64,000 nt of DNA from Dietzia natronolimnaea (GCF_002289575.1 NZ_NTGA01000002.1:94516-158515); one strand, 5' to 3'; counted from the stretch's first letter, positions 1 to 10,075 are shown. Notes: a model not told the origin generated them from the letters alone. Translations and numbers: made by a program.

Positions 1-141
1 CCCGGTTGCGGTCACCAATTTACCAGTACGGTCGTTCTGTATAGGTCCCGGCACGCCCGAAGGTGGGGGGCGCGGAGCGGGTGTCGCGCCGTCCGGCGCG
101 CGTATTCGGTTCGACGACGACGAGATGGCACCATATCGCCC
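1..141. other. Upstream non-coding region at window edge
   Basis: No convincing gene lies here. A small hairpin is visible: CGCGCC at 85-90, loop GTCC, GGCGCG at 95-100. A TATAGG hexamer lies near position 39. In Mycobacterium tuberculosis the equivalent spot separates Rv1476 from genes on the other strand, so a divergent promoter region is possible, but no box is clear enough to call. Confidence 0.4.
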
Positions 142-672
142 GTGGACAACTCCGACGATTCCGTGACCACGCTCGCCTACGAGGCCGAGCCGGTGATGTC
201 ATTGCAGGAGGGGGAGGTCCCGCAGTGGCTGGACTACGAGGCCGTGTCACGGGACCTCGCCGACGACGGCGTCTCCGCTCCGGAGCCGTTCGTCGAGGGC
301 CTGCGGACCGTGGTCATCGAAGCGGGGGACCGTGGGCTCGACCTCAAGGTGGTCTACACCGAGGCCCCTGCGCTCGTCTACACGGACGCCCGTGACCTCG
401 CGACCCTGCTGAACGAGGAGTACGAGGGTACGATTCTGGTCCGGACCCCGGCCTTCGTCGGCAGTTCCAGCGACACGATTCCGCGGCACCTCCTCGAGGC
501 AGGTCAGGACGACGCCTGGGAAGAGTTCGACCCCGTTGCCTCCGCCGCGGTGTTCGCGCACAAGGTCACCGCTCCCGCTCCGCCCTGGGGAGCGCTCTCC
601 GCCATCGTGCTCGTCCTCGCGATCGTGGTCGCGGTCGCGTTCGCGGTCGCGCTCCGGCGTCGCCTCCGCTGA
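142..672 (+). CDS. Rv1476-like membrane protein (DUF6676 type)
   Basis: A 176-residue protein with a soluble N-terminal domain and a single C-terminal membrane segment at about residues 149-171, followed by a short Arg-rich tail (RRRLR). This gives a C-tail-anchored topology. No catalytic motif is recognisable and the function is unknown. It precedes ripA, as Rv1476 does in M. tuberculosis, which supports the family call and suggests an envelope role. The start is uncertain: GTG at 142 gives the full frame, and ATG at 196 (residue 19) is an alternative. Neither has a good ribosome binding site. Confidence 0.7.
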   Translation: MDNSDDSVTTLAYEAEPVMSLQEGEVPQWLDYEAVSRDLADDGVSAPEPFVEGLRTVVIEAGDRGLDLKVVYTEAPALVYTDARDLATLLNEEYEGTILVRTPAFVGSSSDTIPRHLLEAGQDDAWEEFDPVASAAVFAHKVTAPAPPWGALSAIVLVLAIVVAVAFAVALRRRLR

Positions 673-935
673 CGGTCGCGTCCCCGCATCACCGCCCGAC
701 ACGCCGAGTTTCCTCGGGCTATTCGAGTTACAGCAGTGTATTTTGCCGCCTGATGTTCCAGACGGGGCTTCTGTGACCTACGGTGCTAGAGGAACCATCG
801 GTTCTGCCGAGTTGGTATGAGGCTCTAGTGGCGCAGGGGAAGGCATCACCGGCACCTCACCCTTCTCGGTGACGCGTCCCGCCGTGCGGGTCGCGCGGTC
901 GACCGCATCCTCGTGCGGTTATCGGAAGGTGAAAC
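673..935 (+). promoter_or_regulatory. Structured leader/regulatory region upstream of ripA
   Basis: This 263-nt gap holds several inverted repeats: CCGAG/CTCGG just after the upstream stop, a pair of CTAGAG/CTCTAG arms enclosing GAACC-ATC-GGTTC, CCCGC-CGT-GCGGG near 889-901, and ACCGCA (902-907)/TGCGGT (914-919) directly before the ripA Shine-Dalgarno GGAAGG. A GTTACA hexamer at 727-732 resembles half of an MtrA site. No known riboswitch consensus is recognised. Confidence 0.4.
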
Positions 936-2486
936 GTGAAGCCTGACCATTCATCAAGCCGCGCTCCGGGAGCGCGGAGACGTCGGGGTCCGGGGCCGGC
1001 GCGCGGACGCGCCCTGCTCGCTGCGGCTCTCGTCCTGGGCACCGCGTCGGCTGTGGTCCAGGCGCCTGTCGTGGCGGCGCAGGTGGAACCCGCGGCCTCG
1101 CCCGAGGACATCAGCAGCCTGATCCGCGCGGTCGCGGACGCGTCCGCGCGGCTCGACGCCACCCGCCAGGACATCGCGGTCAAGCGCGAGGGGGTCAACA
1201 AGACCCTCGTCGACCTGCAGATGGCCCGGCTCCACCTCGACCGGTCGATAGCGGAGGCCGACCGCACGATCGCCGAGCGGGAACAGGCGGAATTCGGCGT
1301 GGAGTCCGCCAGGAGCACCCTGGACGAGTACTCCCGGTTGCTGCACCGCCAGGGAACGGCTCCGGGCGCGGCCTCCGCGATCCTGGACCCGGGCGGCCCC
1401 GCCGATGCCGGGCGACGGCAGGAGTTCCTCCGACGTGCGGCCGCGGACCAGCAGCACGTCGTGGGGGACATGGTCGCCGCGGTGGACGCCGCGGCCCGCC
1501 GGGAGTCCGACGCCGCACTCGCGAGGACGGAAGCCGAACAGCGCTACGCCGACGCCTCGTCACGACGTGACGCCGCGGAGTCCGAGGTGGCGGCCGTCTA
1601 CGCCGAGGTCACCGACCTGGAGGCGGAGGTCGCCGACCTGACCCGGGCGCTCGAGCAGAACCAGAGCGCGCTCGCGGAGTCCGGAGCCACTCCCGCCGGA
1701 CCCCAGACCGCCGACCCGTACACGGTCGACCAGGACGCGATGCGCGACGAGGCGGTCCGCGCCCTCGCCTCGGACCCCCGAGCGGGCCGCCAGGCGGCGG
1801 ACATCGCCTCTGCGCTCCCCGGCCATCTCGACCTCGGCGCGGTACGCCAGTTCGCCGCGGGTTCCTCCGACGGGGCGACCAGGGCGATCGGCGGGACGAT
1901 CGACGCCGGCAGCGTCGGAGCCGCGATCGACGCGGGTGTCAACGGGAACACCGAGGCGATCATCCAACAGGTGGCCGACGCGATCGGACGGGCCGACTTC
2001 GGGTCCATCCAGCAGGGCCCGGCAGCACCTGCCCCAGCGCCCGGGCAGGGGGGCGGCAACTCGGGCACGCCGTCGAGTTCGGCCCGGGTGGAGACGGTCG
2101 TCAACCGGGCCCTGTCCCAACTCGGCGTCCCCTACGCCTGGGGAGGCGGTGACGCGAAGGGGCCCACTCGTGGCATCCGGGACGGAGGCGTCGCGGACAG
2201 TCACGGTGACTACAACAAGATCGGCTTCGACTGCTCCGGCCTGATGATCTACGCGTTCGCCGGGATCGGGAAAGCCCTCCCGCATTTCACCGGTTACCAG
2301 TACACGGCGGGCCCCCAGTACCCGGTGGCCACCCGCCAGCGCGGTGACATGCTCTTCTGGCCCGGTCACGTCGCCCTGTACCTGGGCGACGGCCGGATGG
2401 TCGAGGCTCCCCAGTCCGGCGATGTGGTCAAGATCTCACCGGTGCGGATGGCGGGGATCTCACCCATGGTCGTCCGGTTGACCTGA
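936..2486 (+). CDS. ripA: RipA-type NlpC/P60 peptidoglycan endopeptidase
   Basis: A secreted peptidoglycan hydrolase expected to cleave stem peptides during daughter-cell separation. It has 516 residues, against about 472 in M. tuberculosis RipA. The N-terminus carries an Arg-rich stretch and a hydrophobic signal segment (about residues 26-48). A long Ala/Glu/Arg-rich coiled coil spans about 55-240, then a Pro/Gly-rich linker, then the catalytic NlpC/P60 domain from about 385. Catalytic residues are Cys433 (FDCSG), His478 (GHVALY) and Glu490 (VEAP). GTG at 936 has GGAAGG 7 nt upstream. In M. tuberculosis the paralogue ripB lies between ripA and moxR1; here moxR follows directly, so this copy has no tandem partner. 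Confidence 0.93.
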   Translation: MKPDHSSSRAPGARRRRGPGPARGRALLAAALVLGTASAVVQAPVVAAQVEPAASPEDISSLIRAVADASARLDATRQDIAVKREGVNKTLVDLQMARLHLDRSIAEADRTIAEREQAEFGVESARSTLDEYSRLLHRQGTAPGAASAILDPGGPADAGRRQEFLRRAAADQQHVVGDMVAAVDAAARRESDAALARTEAEQRYADASSRRDAAESEVAAVYAEVTDLEAEVADLTRALEQNQSALAESGATPAGPQTADPYTVDQDAMRDEAVRALASDPRAGRQAADIASALPGHLDLGAVRQFAAGSSDGATRAIGGTIDAGSVGAAIDAGVNGNTEAIIQQVADAIGRADFGSIQQGPAAPAPAPGQGGGNSGTPSSSARVETVVNRALSQLGVPYAWGGGDAKGPTRGIRDGGVADSHGDYNKIGFDCSGLMIYAFAGIGKALPHFTGYQYTAGPQYPVATRQRGDMLFWPGHVALYLGDGRMVEAPQSGDVVKISPVRMAGISPMVVRLT

Positions 2487-2617
2487 CGAGTCGGCCGGAC
2501 CCGGCGCGGCCGGACACCGGTACTGTCAAGCCCGGGCCGTCCCGACGGCCCGGCCCCAGTGTCACCGAACCCGGTACCCCCGACCCCGATCCCGACCTCG
2601 CGAAGGAGCCCCCCGCG

Positions 2618-3691
2618 GTGAGCGATCCCCGAACCGACCACCCGGCCGACCCGGGTTCCGACCCCGCGGTGAGCGCGTCCTCCGCATCCTCCGCGGCCTC
2701 GGACGCCAGGCTCCTGGAGCAGGCGGTGTACGAGGTCAAGAAGGTCGTGGTGGGCCAGGACCGACTCATCGAGATGATCCTGGTGGGGCTGCTCTCCCGC
2801 GGCCACATCCTCCTCGAGGGCGTGCCGGGGGTCGCCAAGACGCTCACCGTGGAGACCTTCGCCACCGTGGTGGGGGGCAGCTTCCGCCGCCTCCAGTTCA
2901 CCCCGGACCTGGTCCCGGCGGACATCGTGGGAACGCGGATCTACCGCCAGGGCCGCGAGGAGTTCGAGGTCGAACTCGGTCCGATCCTGGCCAACTTCGT
3001 GCTGGCAGACGAGATCAACCGCGCCCCGGCCAAGGTCCAGTCGGCCCTGCTCGAGGTGATGGCGGAGGGTCACGTCTCGATCGGCGGGCAGACCTTCCCG
3101 ATGCCGGCACCGTTCCTGGTGATGGCCACCCAGAACCCCATCGAGAGCGAGGGGGTCTACCAACTGCCGGAGGCCCAGCGGGACCGGTTCCTCTTCAAGC
3201 TCGTGGTGGACTACCCCAGCCCCGAGGAGGAGCGGGAGATCGTCTACCGGATGGGGACCCGGCCGCCGGAGCCCTCGCGCGTCCTCGGCGTGGACGCGTT
3301 GCTCCGGCTCCAGGACGCCGTGCGTGAGGTCTTCGTCCACCACGCGCTGGTCGACTACGTGGTCCGCGTGACCGTCGCGACCCGCGAACCCGGGAGGCAC
3401 GGCCTCGAGGACGTCGCCAGATGGCTCGCGTACGGCGCGTCCCCCCGCGCCACCCTGGGGGCCGTCACCGCGGCCCGGGCACTGGCCCTGGTCCGGGGTC
3501 GCGACTACGTGGTGCCCCAGGACGTCGTCGACGTGCTGCCCGCCGTGCTCCGCCACCGGCTGGTGCTCACCTATGACGCGCTGGCGGACGAGATCACCGC
3601 GGACACCGTGGTGCGCCGCGTCCTCGAAGCCGTCCCTCTCCCACAGATCAGCGCGGTTCCCGCACAGCCCGGGCCGCCGTCCGCACGGTGA
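2618..3691 (+). CDS. moxR1: MoxR-family AAA+ ATPase
   Basis: AAA+ ATPase of the MoxR/RavA type (357 residues), thought to act as a chaperone with VWA-domain partners. Walker A is GVPGVAKT with Lys74 and Walker B is LADEIN. The arginine-finger region EAQRDRF follows. The first 30 residues are low-complexity Ser/Ala/Pro. GTG at 2618 has GAAGGAG about 10 nt upstream. Its stop overlaps the start of the next gene by 4 bp, and the third gene encodes a VWA protein. This is the standard MoxR-DUF58-VWA operon (Rv1479-Rv1481 in M. tuberculosis). Confidence 0.93.
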   Translation: MSDPRTDHPADPGSDPAVSASSASSAASDARLLEQAVYEVKKVVVGQDRLIEMILVGLLSRGHILLEGVPGVAKTLTVETFATVVGGSFRRLQFTPDLVPADIVGTRIYRQGREEFEVELGPILANFVLADEINRAPAKVQSALLEVMAEGHVSIGGQTFPMPAPFLVMATQNPIESEGVYQLPEAQRDRFLFKLVVDYPSPEEEREIVYRMGTRPPEPSRVLGVDALLRLQDAVREVFVHHALVDYVVRVTVATREPGRHGLEDVARWLAYGASPRATLGAVTAARALALVRGRDYVVPQDVVDVLPAVLRHRLVLTYDALADEITADTVVRRVLEAVPLPQISAVPAQPGPPSAR

Positions 3692-4668
3692 CCCGGGCAG
3701 ACGAGGGGACCCGCGACGACCCGGTCGCGGCGGCGTCCCGCGCCGCCCTGACGCAGCTGGAACTACTCGTGACCCGCCGCCTGGACGGCGTGCTCAACGG
3801 CGACCACCGGGGACTGCTCCCCGGGCCCGGTACCGAGCCCGGGGAGGCACGTGCCTATGAACCCGGTGACGACGTCCGCACCATGGACTGGTCCGTGACG
3901 GCCCGGACCACTGTGCCGCACATCCGTCAGACCATCGCCGACCGGGAACTGGAGACCTGGATCGTCGTGGACATGACGCCCAGTCTCGATGTGGAAGGGC
4001 GGTACGGCACCAAGCGTCGGCTCGTCGAGGCCGCGGCGGCCACGGTGGGGTTCCTGTCCGCGGTGGGCGGCAGTCGTGTGGGAATGGTCCTCACCGGCTC
4101 CGGTCGGCCCCGGGTACTCCGGGCCACGAGCGGGCGCGACCATGTCAGGCGCCTTCTCGAGGAGATCTCCCGGTCCGGGACCGAGATCTCGCCGGGCGGC
4201 ACCCTCGACGATGCACTGCGCGCCGTCCGGAACGCGGCCCGCCGGCACGGGCTCGTGGTGGTGGTCTCCGACTTCCTCTCCGAGGTCGACTGGGAGCGGT
4301 CCCTCCGTGTCCTGGGGACCCGGCACGAGTTCCTCGCGGTCCACACCGCCGACCCGCTCGACATCGCTCTCCCCGCGGTGGGGGCCGCACTCCTGCAGGA
4401 CCCGGCCACCGGAGAGGTGCTCGAGCTCGACGTGGACGACGCGCTGGCCGCCGACTACCGGCGCGCCGCGGACGCCCATCGCCAGGAGGTCCACTCTGCG
4501 CTTCGCCGCTGCGGCGCACCGGTCCTGGCCCTGCGCACCGACAGGGACTGGATCAGGGACGTGATCGACTACGTCGGCGCACGGCGCCAGGGTGGTCTGC
4601 CCACGGGTGAGAGCCTCGTCCGAGACCTGCCCGACGAGTACCCGTCGACGAGCGGGACGCCCCGATGA
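3688..4668 (+). CDS. DUF58 domain protein of the MoxR operon
   Basis: A 326-residue protein with the DUF58 signature near residue 50 (EARAYEPGDDVRTMDW), followed by a degenerate VWA-like fold (WIVVDMTPSLD). It corresponds to Rv1480. Family members are predicted to bind MoxR and the VWA protein, and the substrate is unknown. Start GTG 3688 overlaps the moxR stop (GTGA) and its own stop overlaps the next ATG (ATGA), so the three genes should be translationally coupled. No membrane segment is evident. Confidence 0.9.
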   Translation: MTRADEGTRDDPVAAASRAALTQLELLVTRRLDGVLNGDHRGLLPGPGTEPGEARAYEPGDDVRTMDWSVTARTTVPHIRQTIADRELETWIVVDMTPSLDVEGRYGTKRRLVEAAAATVGFLSAVGGSRVGMVLTGSGRPRVLRATSGRDHVRRLLEEISRSGTEISPGGTLDDALRAVRNAARRHGLVVVVSDFLSEVDWERSLRVLGTRHEFLAVHTADPLDIALPAVGAALLQDPATGEVLELDVDDALAADYRRAADAHRQEVHSALRRCGAPVLALRTDRDWIRDVIDYVGARRQGGLPTGESLVRDLPDEYPSTSGTPR

Positions 4669-5645
4669 GCCTGTCGGAGTTCCAGCACCCGCTGTGGCTC
4701 GCCCTGATCGTGGTGCCGCTGACCCTGGCGATCGGCTACGTGATCGCCCTGCGCTCCAAGAAGCGACGCACCGTGCGCTTCGGCAATTTCGGGGTCCTGC
4801 GAACGGTCGACCGCGGCGGACGGAGATGGTTCACGCACGTCCCCGCCGTCCTGCTCATCCTGTCGATACTCGCGCTGGTGGTGGCCCTGGCGGGCCCGCA
4901 GCAGGAACAGAAGGTGCCACGGAACCGCGCGACTGTGATGCTCGTCATCGACGTGTCCCTGTCCATGGAGTCCACCGACGTCGCACCCTCCCGCCTGGAG
5001 GCCGCACAGCAGGCCGCCACGACGTTCGCCAACAACCTCACACCGGGGGTCAACCTCGGACTGGTCTCGTACGCCGGCACCGCCTCCATGCTCGTCGCCC
5101 CGACCACCGATCGCGGGCCGGTCACCCGGGCGATAGAGCGGCTCAGGCTGGACGAGCGGACGGCCACGGGCGAGGGGATCTACACCGCCCTCCAGGCGAT
5201 CACCACCTTCACGGAGAGCCTCGGTGGACCGGACCAGGCCCCGCCCGCGCGAATCGTCCTGCTCTCCGACGGCAAGGAGACCGTTCCCGCGGACCCCACG
5301 GAGGAGCGGGGTGGATTCACCGCCGCCGCCCGGGCCGAGGAGGCCGGCATCCCGGTCTCGACCATCTCCTTCGGCACCCTGTACGGGACCGTCGACATCC
5401 AGGGCCGTCCACAACCGGTCCCCGTCGACGACGCCTCGCTGCGCACGATCGCCGAGATCTCCGGGGGTGACTTCTTCACCGCCTCCAGCCTCGAGGAGCT
5501 CGACTCCGTCTACCGCACCCTCGAGGAACAGATCGGGTACGAGTGGAAGAAGGCGGACGCCTCGCGTCCGTGGCTCGTGATCGGCTCGCTGCTGGCGATG
5601 CTGGCCGCGGCCGGCTCACTGGTGGCGCACCGCCGGATCCCGTGA
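4665..5645 (+). CDS. VWA-domain membrane protein of the MoxR operon
   Basis: A 326-residue membrane-anchored von Willebrand factor A protein (Rv1481-like). Two N-terminal membrane segments (about 12-29 and 61-79) precede the VWA domain. The MIDAS metal site begins D96-x-S98-x-S100 (DVSLS). A third hydrophobic segment (about 300-320) lies at the C-terminus. It is the likely metal-dependent adhesion partner of the MoxR ATPase, placed on the outer face of the membrane. ATG 4665 overlaps the DUF58 stop. A separate promoter for fabG1 follows, so the MoxR operon probably ends here. Confidence 0.9.
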   Translation: MSLSEFQHPLWLALIVVPLTLAIGYVIALRSKKRRTVRFGNFGVLRTVDRGGRRWFTHVPAVLLILSILALVVALAGPQQEQKVPRNRATVMLVIDVSLSMESTDVAPSRLEAAQQAATTFANNLTPGVNLGLVSYAGTASMLVAPTTDRGPVTRAIERLRLDERTATGEGIYTALQAITTFTESLGGPDQAPPARIVLLSDGKETVPADPTEERGGFTAAARAEEAGIPVSTISFGTLYGTVDIQGRPQPVPVDDASLRTIAEISGGDFFTASSLEELDSVYRTLEEQIGYEWKKADASRPWLVIGSLLAMLAAAGSLVAHRRIP

Positions 5646-6431
<786 letters not shown>

Positions 6432-6433
6432 TC

Positions 6434-7261
6434 ATGAACGACGACACCGGCACCGGGCTCCTGGCGGGCAAGACCATCCTCGTCACCGGGGTGATCACCG
6501 ACGCCTCGATCGCTTTCCACATCGCCAAGCACTGTCAGCTCCACGGCGCCACCGTCATCCTCACCGCGTTCGGTCGGCCGTCACTGGTCAAGGCCATCTC
6601 CAAGCGACTGCCGCACAGACCCGCGGTGATCGAACTGGACGTGCAGAGCGAGGAGGAGCTCGCCGCCCTCGAGGGCAGGGTAAGGGAGCACGCCGATTCA
6701 CTCCACGGTGTGGTCCACTCGATCGGTTTCGCGCCCCCGAGCTGCCTCGGCGATCCGTTCCTCGACGCCCCGTGGAAGGACGTCTCGGTGGCCGTGGAGG
6801 TCTCCGCCTACTCGTACGCGGCTCTCGCCCGGGCGGTGCGCCCACTGCTCGCGCCCGGCGCGTCGATCATCGGCCTCGACTTCGACCCGAGGTTCTCCAT
6901 GCCCTTCTACAACTGGATGTCGGTGGCCAAGAACGCCCTCGAAGCGGTCAACCGCTACGTGGCCCGCGAACTGGGCCCCGAGGGGGTGCGGTCCAACCTC
7001 ATCGCCGCCGGCCCCGTCAAGACCCTCGCGGCCAAGGCCATCGCCGGCGACGCACTCGGCCCGGGGGGAGAACTGGACCTGATGCAGGAGGAATGGGCCG
7101 AGCGTGCGCCCCTCGGATGGGACGTGGACGACCCCACCTCGGTCGCGACCACCGCGGTGGCGCTGCTCTCGGACCTCATGTCCGCCACGACGGGAACTGT
7201 GATCTACGCGGACGGTGGCGCCGGCACCGTCTCGTTCAGCGGACAGGAGAACTCCAGATGA
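6434..7261 (+). CDS. inhA: Enoyl-ACP reductase InhA
   Basis: NADH-dependent enoyl-ACP reductase of FAS-II, the target of isoniazid-NAD in M. tuberculosis (275 residues here, 269 there). The modified nucleotide-binding motif GVITDASIA occupies residues 19-27. Ser96 in HSIGF corresponds to the resistance-associated Ser94 of the mycobacterial enzyme. The active site has Tyr159 and Lys166 (YNWMSVAK). It follows fabG1 by 2 nt and overlaps hemH by 4 bp, so all three are probably one transcript. Possession of fabG1-inhA separates this organism from Corynebacterium, which lacks FAS-II. Confidence 0.95.
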   Translation: MNDDTGTGLLAGKTILVTGVITDASIAFHIAKHCQLHGATVILTAFGRPSLVKAISKRLPHRPAVIELDVQSEEELAALEGRVREHADSLHGVVHSIGFAPPSCLGDPFLDAPWKDVSVAVEVSAYSYAALARAVRPLLAPGASIIGLDFDPRFSMPFYNWMSVAKNALEAVNRYVARELGPEGVRSNLIAAGPVKTLAAKAIAGDALGPGGELDLMQEEWAERAPLGWDVDDPTSVATTAVALLSDLMSATTGTVIYADGGAGTVSFSGQENSR

Positions 7262-8304
7262 CCGATGGTGCCCTCGAACACACGGGTCCCGTGGACGCCC
7301 TTCTCGTGCTGTCCTTCGGTGGGCCCGAAGGACAGGAGGACGTGATCCCGTTCCTCGAGAACGTCACCCGCGGCCGCGGGATCCCGGCGTCGCGACTCGA
7401 GGAGGTGGCAACCCACTACCGACAGCTGGGCGGTCGCAGCCCCATCAACGACCTCAACCGCGAGATCATCGCGAACGTCCGCGCCGAGTTGACGCGGCGC
7501 GGCAGGGATCTGCCGGTCTATTTCGGCAACCGCAACTGGACGCCGATGATCGAGGAGACCGTACGGCAGATGACCGCGGACGGCGTCCGGTCGGCGGCGG
7601 TGTTCGCCACCTCCGCATGGGGTGGTTACTCGGGGTGCGCGCAGTACCAGGAGGACATCGCCCGTGCGCGCGAGCAGGTCGCCGGTGCACCGACCATGGT
7701 GCGCCTGCGCCAGTTCTACGACCATCCCCTGTTCATCGAGCGGTTCGCCGGCGACCTTCGCGCCGCGATGGCCTCGGCCGCCCCGGGCGCCCGCGTCATC
7801 TTCACCGCGCACTCCGTTCCCGAGGCGGCGGACGCCGTCGCGGGGCCGCCCGCGCTCGGAGGCCACCTCTACAGCCGTCAGGTCGCCGAGGCGGCGCGGT
7901 TGGTCGCCGAGGCCGCGGGGGTCGAGGACCACGATCTGGTGTGGCAGTCCCGTTCGGGCCCCCCGAGCGTGCCGTGGCTCGAGCCCGACGTGGTGGATCA
8001 TGTCAGGGAACTCGCGGAAACGCAGGGCGTCCGTGACGTCGTGGTGGTCCCCGTCGGGTTCATCTCCGATCACGTCGAGGTGATCTGGGACCTGGACACC
8101 GAGTTGGTGGACGAGGTGCGCGACCTCGGCGTGACGGTCACCCGGACCGCGACGCCCGGGCCCAGCCCGGAGTTCGCCCGGATGGTTCTCCAACTCCTCG
8201 ATGAGGTCGAGACCGGAGTGGCCGGGGACAGGCTCGGTGGCGTGCCCGCGCTGGGCTGCAACCGGGACGGTGCCCGGTGCGCGGTGGGGTGTTGCGCTCG
8301 TTAG
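7258..8304 (+). CDS. hemH: Ferrochelatase (coproporphyrin type, HemH/CpfC)
   Basis: Inserts Fe(II) into a porphyrin in haem synthesis. Actinobacterial members use coproporphyrin III. It has 348 residues. Visible motifs are LSFGGPEG near the N-terminus, FTAHSVPE with the proposed metal-binding His, and VVPVGFISDHVEV with the conserved His/Glu. The C-terminus carries Cys334, Cys341, Cys345 and Cys346, matching the [2Fe-2S] ligand cluster of actinobacterial ferrochelatases. ATG 7258 overlaps the inhA stop (ATGA). The same inhA-hemH order occurs in M. tuberculosis. Confidence 0.94.
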   Translation: MTDGALEHTGPVDALLVLSFGGPEGQEDVIPFLENVTRGRGIPASRLEEVATHYRQLGGRSPINDLNREIIANVRAELTRRGRDLPVYFGNRNWTPMIEETVRQMTADGVRSAAVFATSAWGGYSGCAQYQEDIARAREQVAGAPTMVRLRQFYDHPLFIERFAGDLRAAMASAAPGARVIFTAHSVPEAADAVAGPPALGGHLYSRQVAEAARLVAEAAGVEDHDLVWQSRSGPPSVPWLEPDVVDHVRELAETQGVRDVVVVPVGFISDHVEVIWDLDTELVDEVRDLGVTVTRTATPGPSPEFARMVLQLLDEVETGVAGDRLGGVPALGCNRDGARCAVGCCAR

Positions 8305-8327
8305 GACTGGCCCGGGCCGGGCCCGCG

Positions 8328-9170
8328 TCAGGGCCCGCGCAGGGGCGCGTCCCCCTTAGCCGCACCCCCCGCGGCGGCGATCCCGGCGGCGGCGACCGCC
8401 GACCGGCGCGCGGCGTCCTTCACGGCCACGAGGCGCCGCAGGACGGGCTCGCGGGTAGCCGGGTCGACGCCCAGGTCGGGATGTGCCAACGCGACCGAGA
8501 TGATCGCCTCCACCCTGTCGATCCTGTCCACGAGCTCGATCACGCGGGACGGTAGACCGCTGGGCAACCGGGTGACGGGGGAGTCGGGATCCGGTCCCCC
8601 CACCTGGCCCACCCGCGTGGTGGTCCGCTCGATCGACTCCGCCGCCTCGAGCACTGCCTGACCCAACGCGAACAACGCCCCGGAGGGCCCGTCGGGCTGG
8701 GGCGGCACAGGACAGTCCGCGACGCCGCGGGCACGCCACCGCAGGACGTCCGCATGCGGATGGACGCACGTGAGACAGACCGCCTCGCGGGTCGCCGGAT
8801 CGCGGACGAGGACCCCCCACCCCGCCGCCGCCACGTCGGCCCGGACCGCGGGGACAGCGGGCAGGCTGGACGAGTCCCCGGGCGCGGCGGTCAGCAGGGC
8901 CAACGACTCCGGGGCGGGATACGTCCGACCCGATCGCCGGAGAGAGGTGATCAGGCCCGGGAGCAGTGCGGTCGGCCCCGAGGCGGGGGAGACCCCGTCC
9001 AGCATCCGCACGGGATCGCCCGTCACCTCGACCAGGTGGGACCCGGCGAGACCCGAGACGTATCCGGTGAGGGCGTCGAACGGTTGGTCTCCCCAGGCGG
9101 TGCGCAGCAGGAAGAGCGGCAACGGCCACGCGGGGGACAGCGCGGCGCCGCGGGTGAGGGGGCGTGACAT
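8328..9170 (-). CDS. Conserved hypothetical protein (Rv1486c-like)
   Basis: A 280-residue Ala/Pro/Arg-rich protein of unknown function, convergent with hemH. Position and strand match Rv1486c of M. tuberculosis. A patch VCLTCVHPHAD near residues 131-141 has two Cys and two His that could bind a metal. The C-terminal third looks helical. No signal peptide or membrane segment is evident. It is transcribed away from DUF3097, so 9171-9238 is a divergent promoter region. I cannot assign a function. Confidence 0.7.
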   Translation of the reverse strand: MSRPLTRGAALSPAWPLPLFLLRTAWGDQPFDALTGYVSGLAGSHLVEVTGDPVRMLDGVSPASGPTALLPGLITSLRRSGRTYPAPESLALLTAAPGDSSSLPAVPAVRADVAAAGWGVLVRDPATREAVCLTCVHPHADVLRWRARGVADCPVPPQPDGPSGALFALGQAVLEAAESIERTTTRVGQVGGPDPDSPVTRLPSGLPSRVIELVDRIDRVEAIISVALAHPDLGVDPATREPVLRRLVAVKDAARRSAVAAAGIAAAGGAAKGDAPLRGP

Positions 9171-9224
9171 GACGATCGATCCTACCGGTCGGTGCGCCGC
9201 CCCCTCCTGGTGCGCGCATCCGGC

Positions 9225-9230
9225 TAGCCT
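9225..9230 (+). promoter_or_regulatory. Leaderless -10 box for the DUF3097 gene
   Basis: TAGCCT ends 8 nt before ATG 9239 with no Shine-Dalgarno in between. Confidence 0.45.
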
Positions 9231-9238
9231 GTCGGGCC

Positions 9239-10060
9239 ATGACAGACATGTACGGATCCGACATCCTGTCCGGGACCGCGCGGCGCCGCCGGCCGGAGAT
9301 CCCCGTCGTCGTCGCCGAGACCGACCTGGTGGCGGAGCACGCGGACTCCGGCTTCTGCGGTGCCGTGGTGGGTTTCAGCCACACCCCCGACGGCGACTTC
9401 GTGAAGCTCGAGGACCGTCGCGGCCTGGTCCGCCTCTTCGCCATGACCCCCTCGGCCTTCCTCATCGACGGCTCACCGGTCACGCTGCGGCGGCCCGGGC
9501 CGGTCGTGAAGGCGGGTCCGAAGGTCACCGCGTCCGGGTCCCGGAAGGTCGAGGGCCTGCGTGCCAGGACCGCGCGCGCGGGCCGCATCTGGGTCGAGGG
9601 AATCCACGACGCAGCCCTCGTCGAGAGGATCTGGGGCCACGACCTGCGTGTAGAAGGGATCGTCGTGGAACCGCTCCACGGGATCGACGACCTGCCCGCG
9701 CTGGTGGCGGAGTTCGGGCCGACGCCGCAGGCGCGCCTGGGTGTCCTGGTCGACCACCTGGTGCAGGGCAGCAAGGAATCGCGCATCGTGGCCGGGCTCG
9801 GGGACGACGTGCTGGTGACCGGCCACCCCTATGTCGACATCTGGCAGGCGGTCAAGCCCCGGGCCGTGGGTATCCACACGTGGCCCGTGGTCCCGCGGGG
9901 GGAGGACTGGAAGACGGGCATCTGTGACCGTCTGGGCTGGGGGGAACCCGCGGACGGCTTCCGGCGGGTCCTGGCGGCGGTGAGCTCCTACCGCGACATC
10001 GAACCGGCCCTGCTCGGGGCGGTCGAGCGGTTGGTGGACTTCGTCACCGAGCCCGCCTGA
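9239..10060 (+). CDS. DUF3097 family protein
   Basis: A 273-residue conserved actinobacterial protein of unknown activity. The centre has WVEGIHDAALVERIWGHDLR followed by acidic VVEPLHGIDDL, then LVDHLVQGSKES and TGHPYVDIWQ. The acidic, Gly-containing blocks resemble a Toprim-like fold, which is inference. No membrane segment is evident. The start at ATG 9239 is set by the -10 box directly upstream. The gene is convergent with the TVP38 gene, with a CGCCCCGGGGCG palindrome at 10062-10073 between them. Confidence 0.8.
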   Translation: MTDMYGSDILSGTARRRRPEIPVVVAETDLVAEHADSGFCGAVVGFSHTPDGDFVKLEDRRGLVRLFAMTPSAFLIDGSPVTLRRPGPVVKAGPKVTASGSRKVEGLRARTARAGRIWVEGIHDAALVERIWGHDLRVEGIVVEPLHGIDDLPALVAEFGPTPQARLGVLVDHLVQGSKESRIVAGLGDDVLVTGHPYVDIWQAVKPRAVGIHTWPVVPRGEDWKTGICDRLGWGEPADGFRRVLAAVSSYRDIEPALLGAVERLVDFVTEPA

Positions 10061-10075
10061 TCGCCCCGGGGCGGG

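Noticed and set aside
673..935. ydaO (c-di-AMP) riboswitch before ripA
   Set aside because: The GGGGGACCCA and CAGCTAACC blocks of the consensus are absent.
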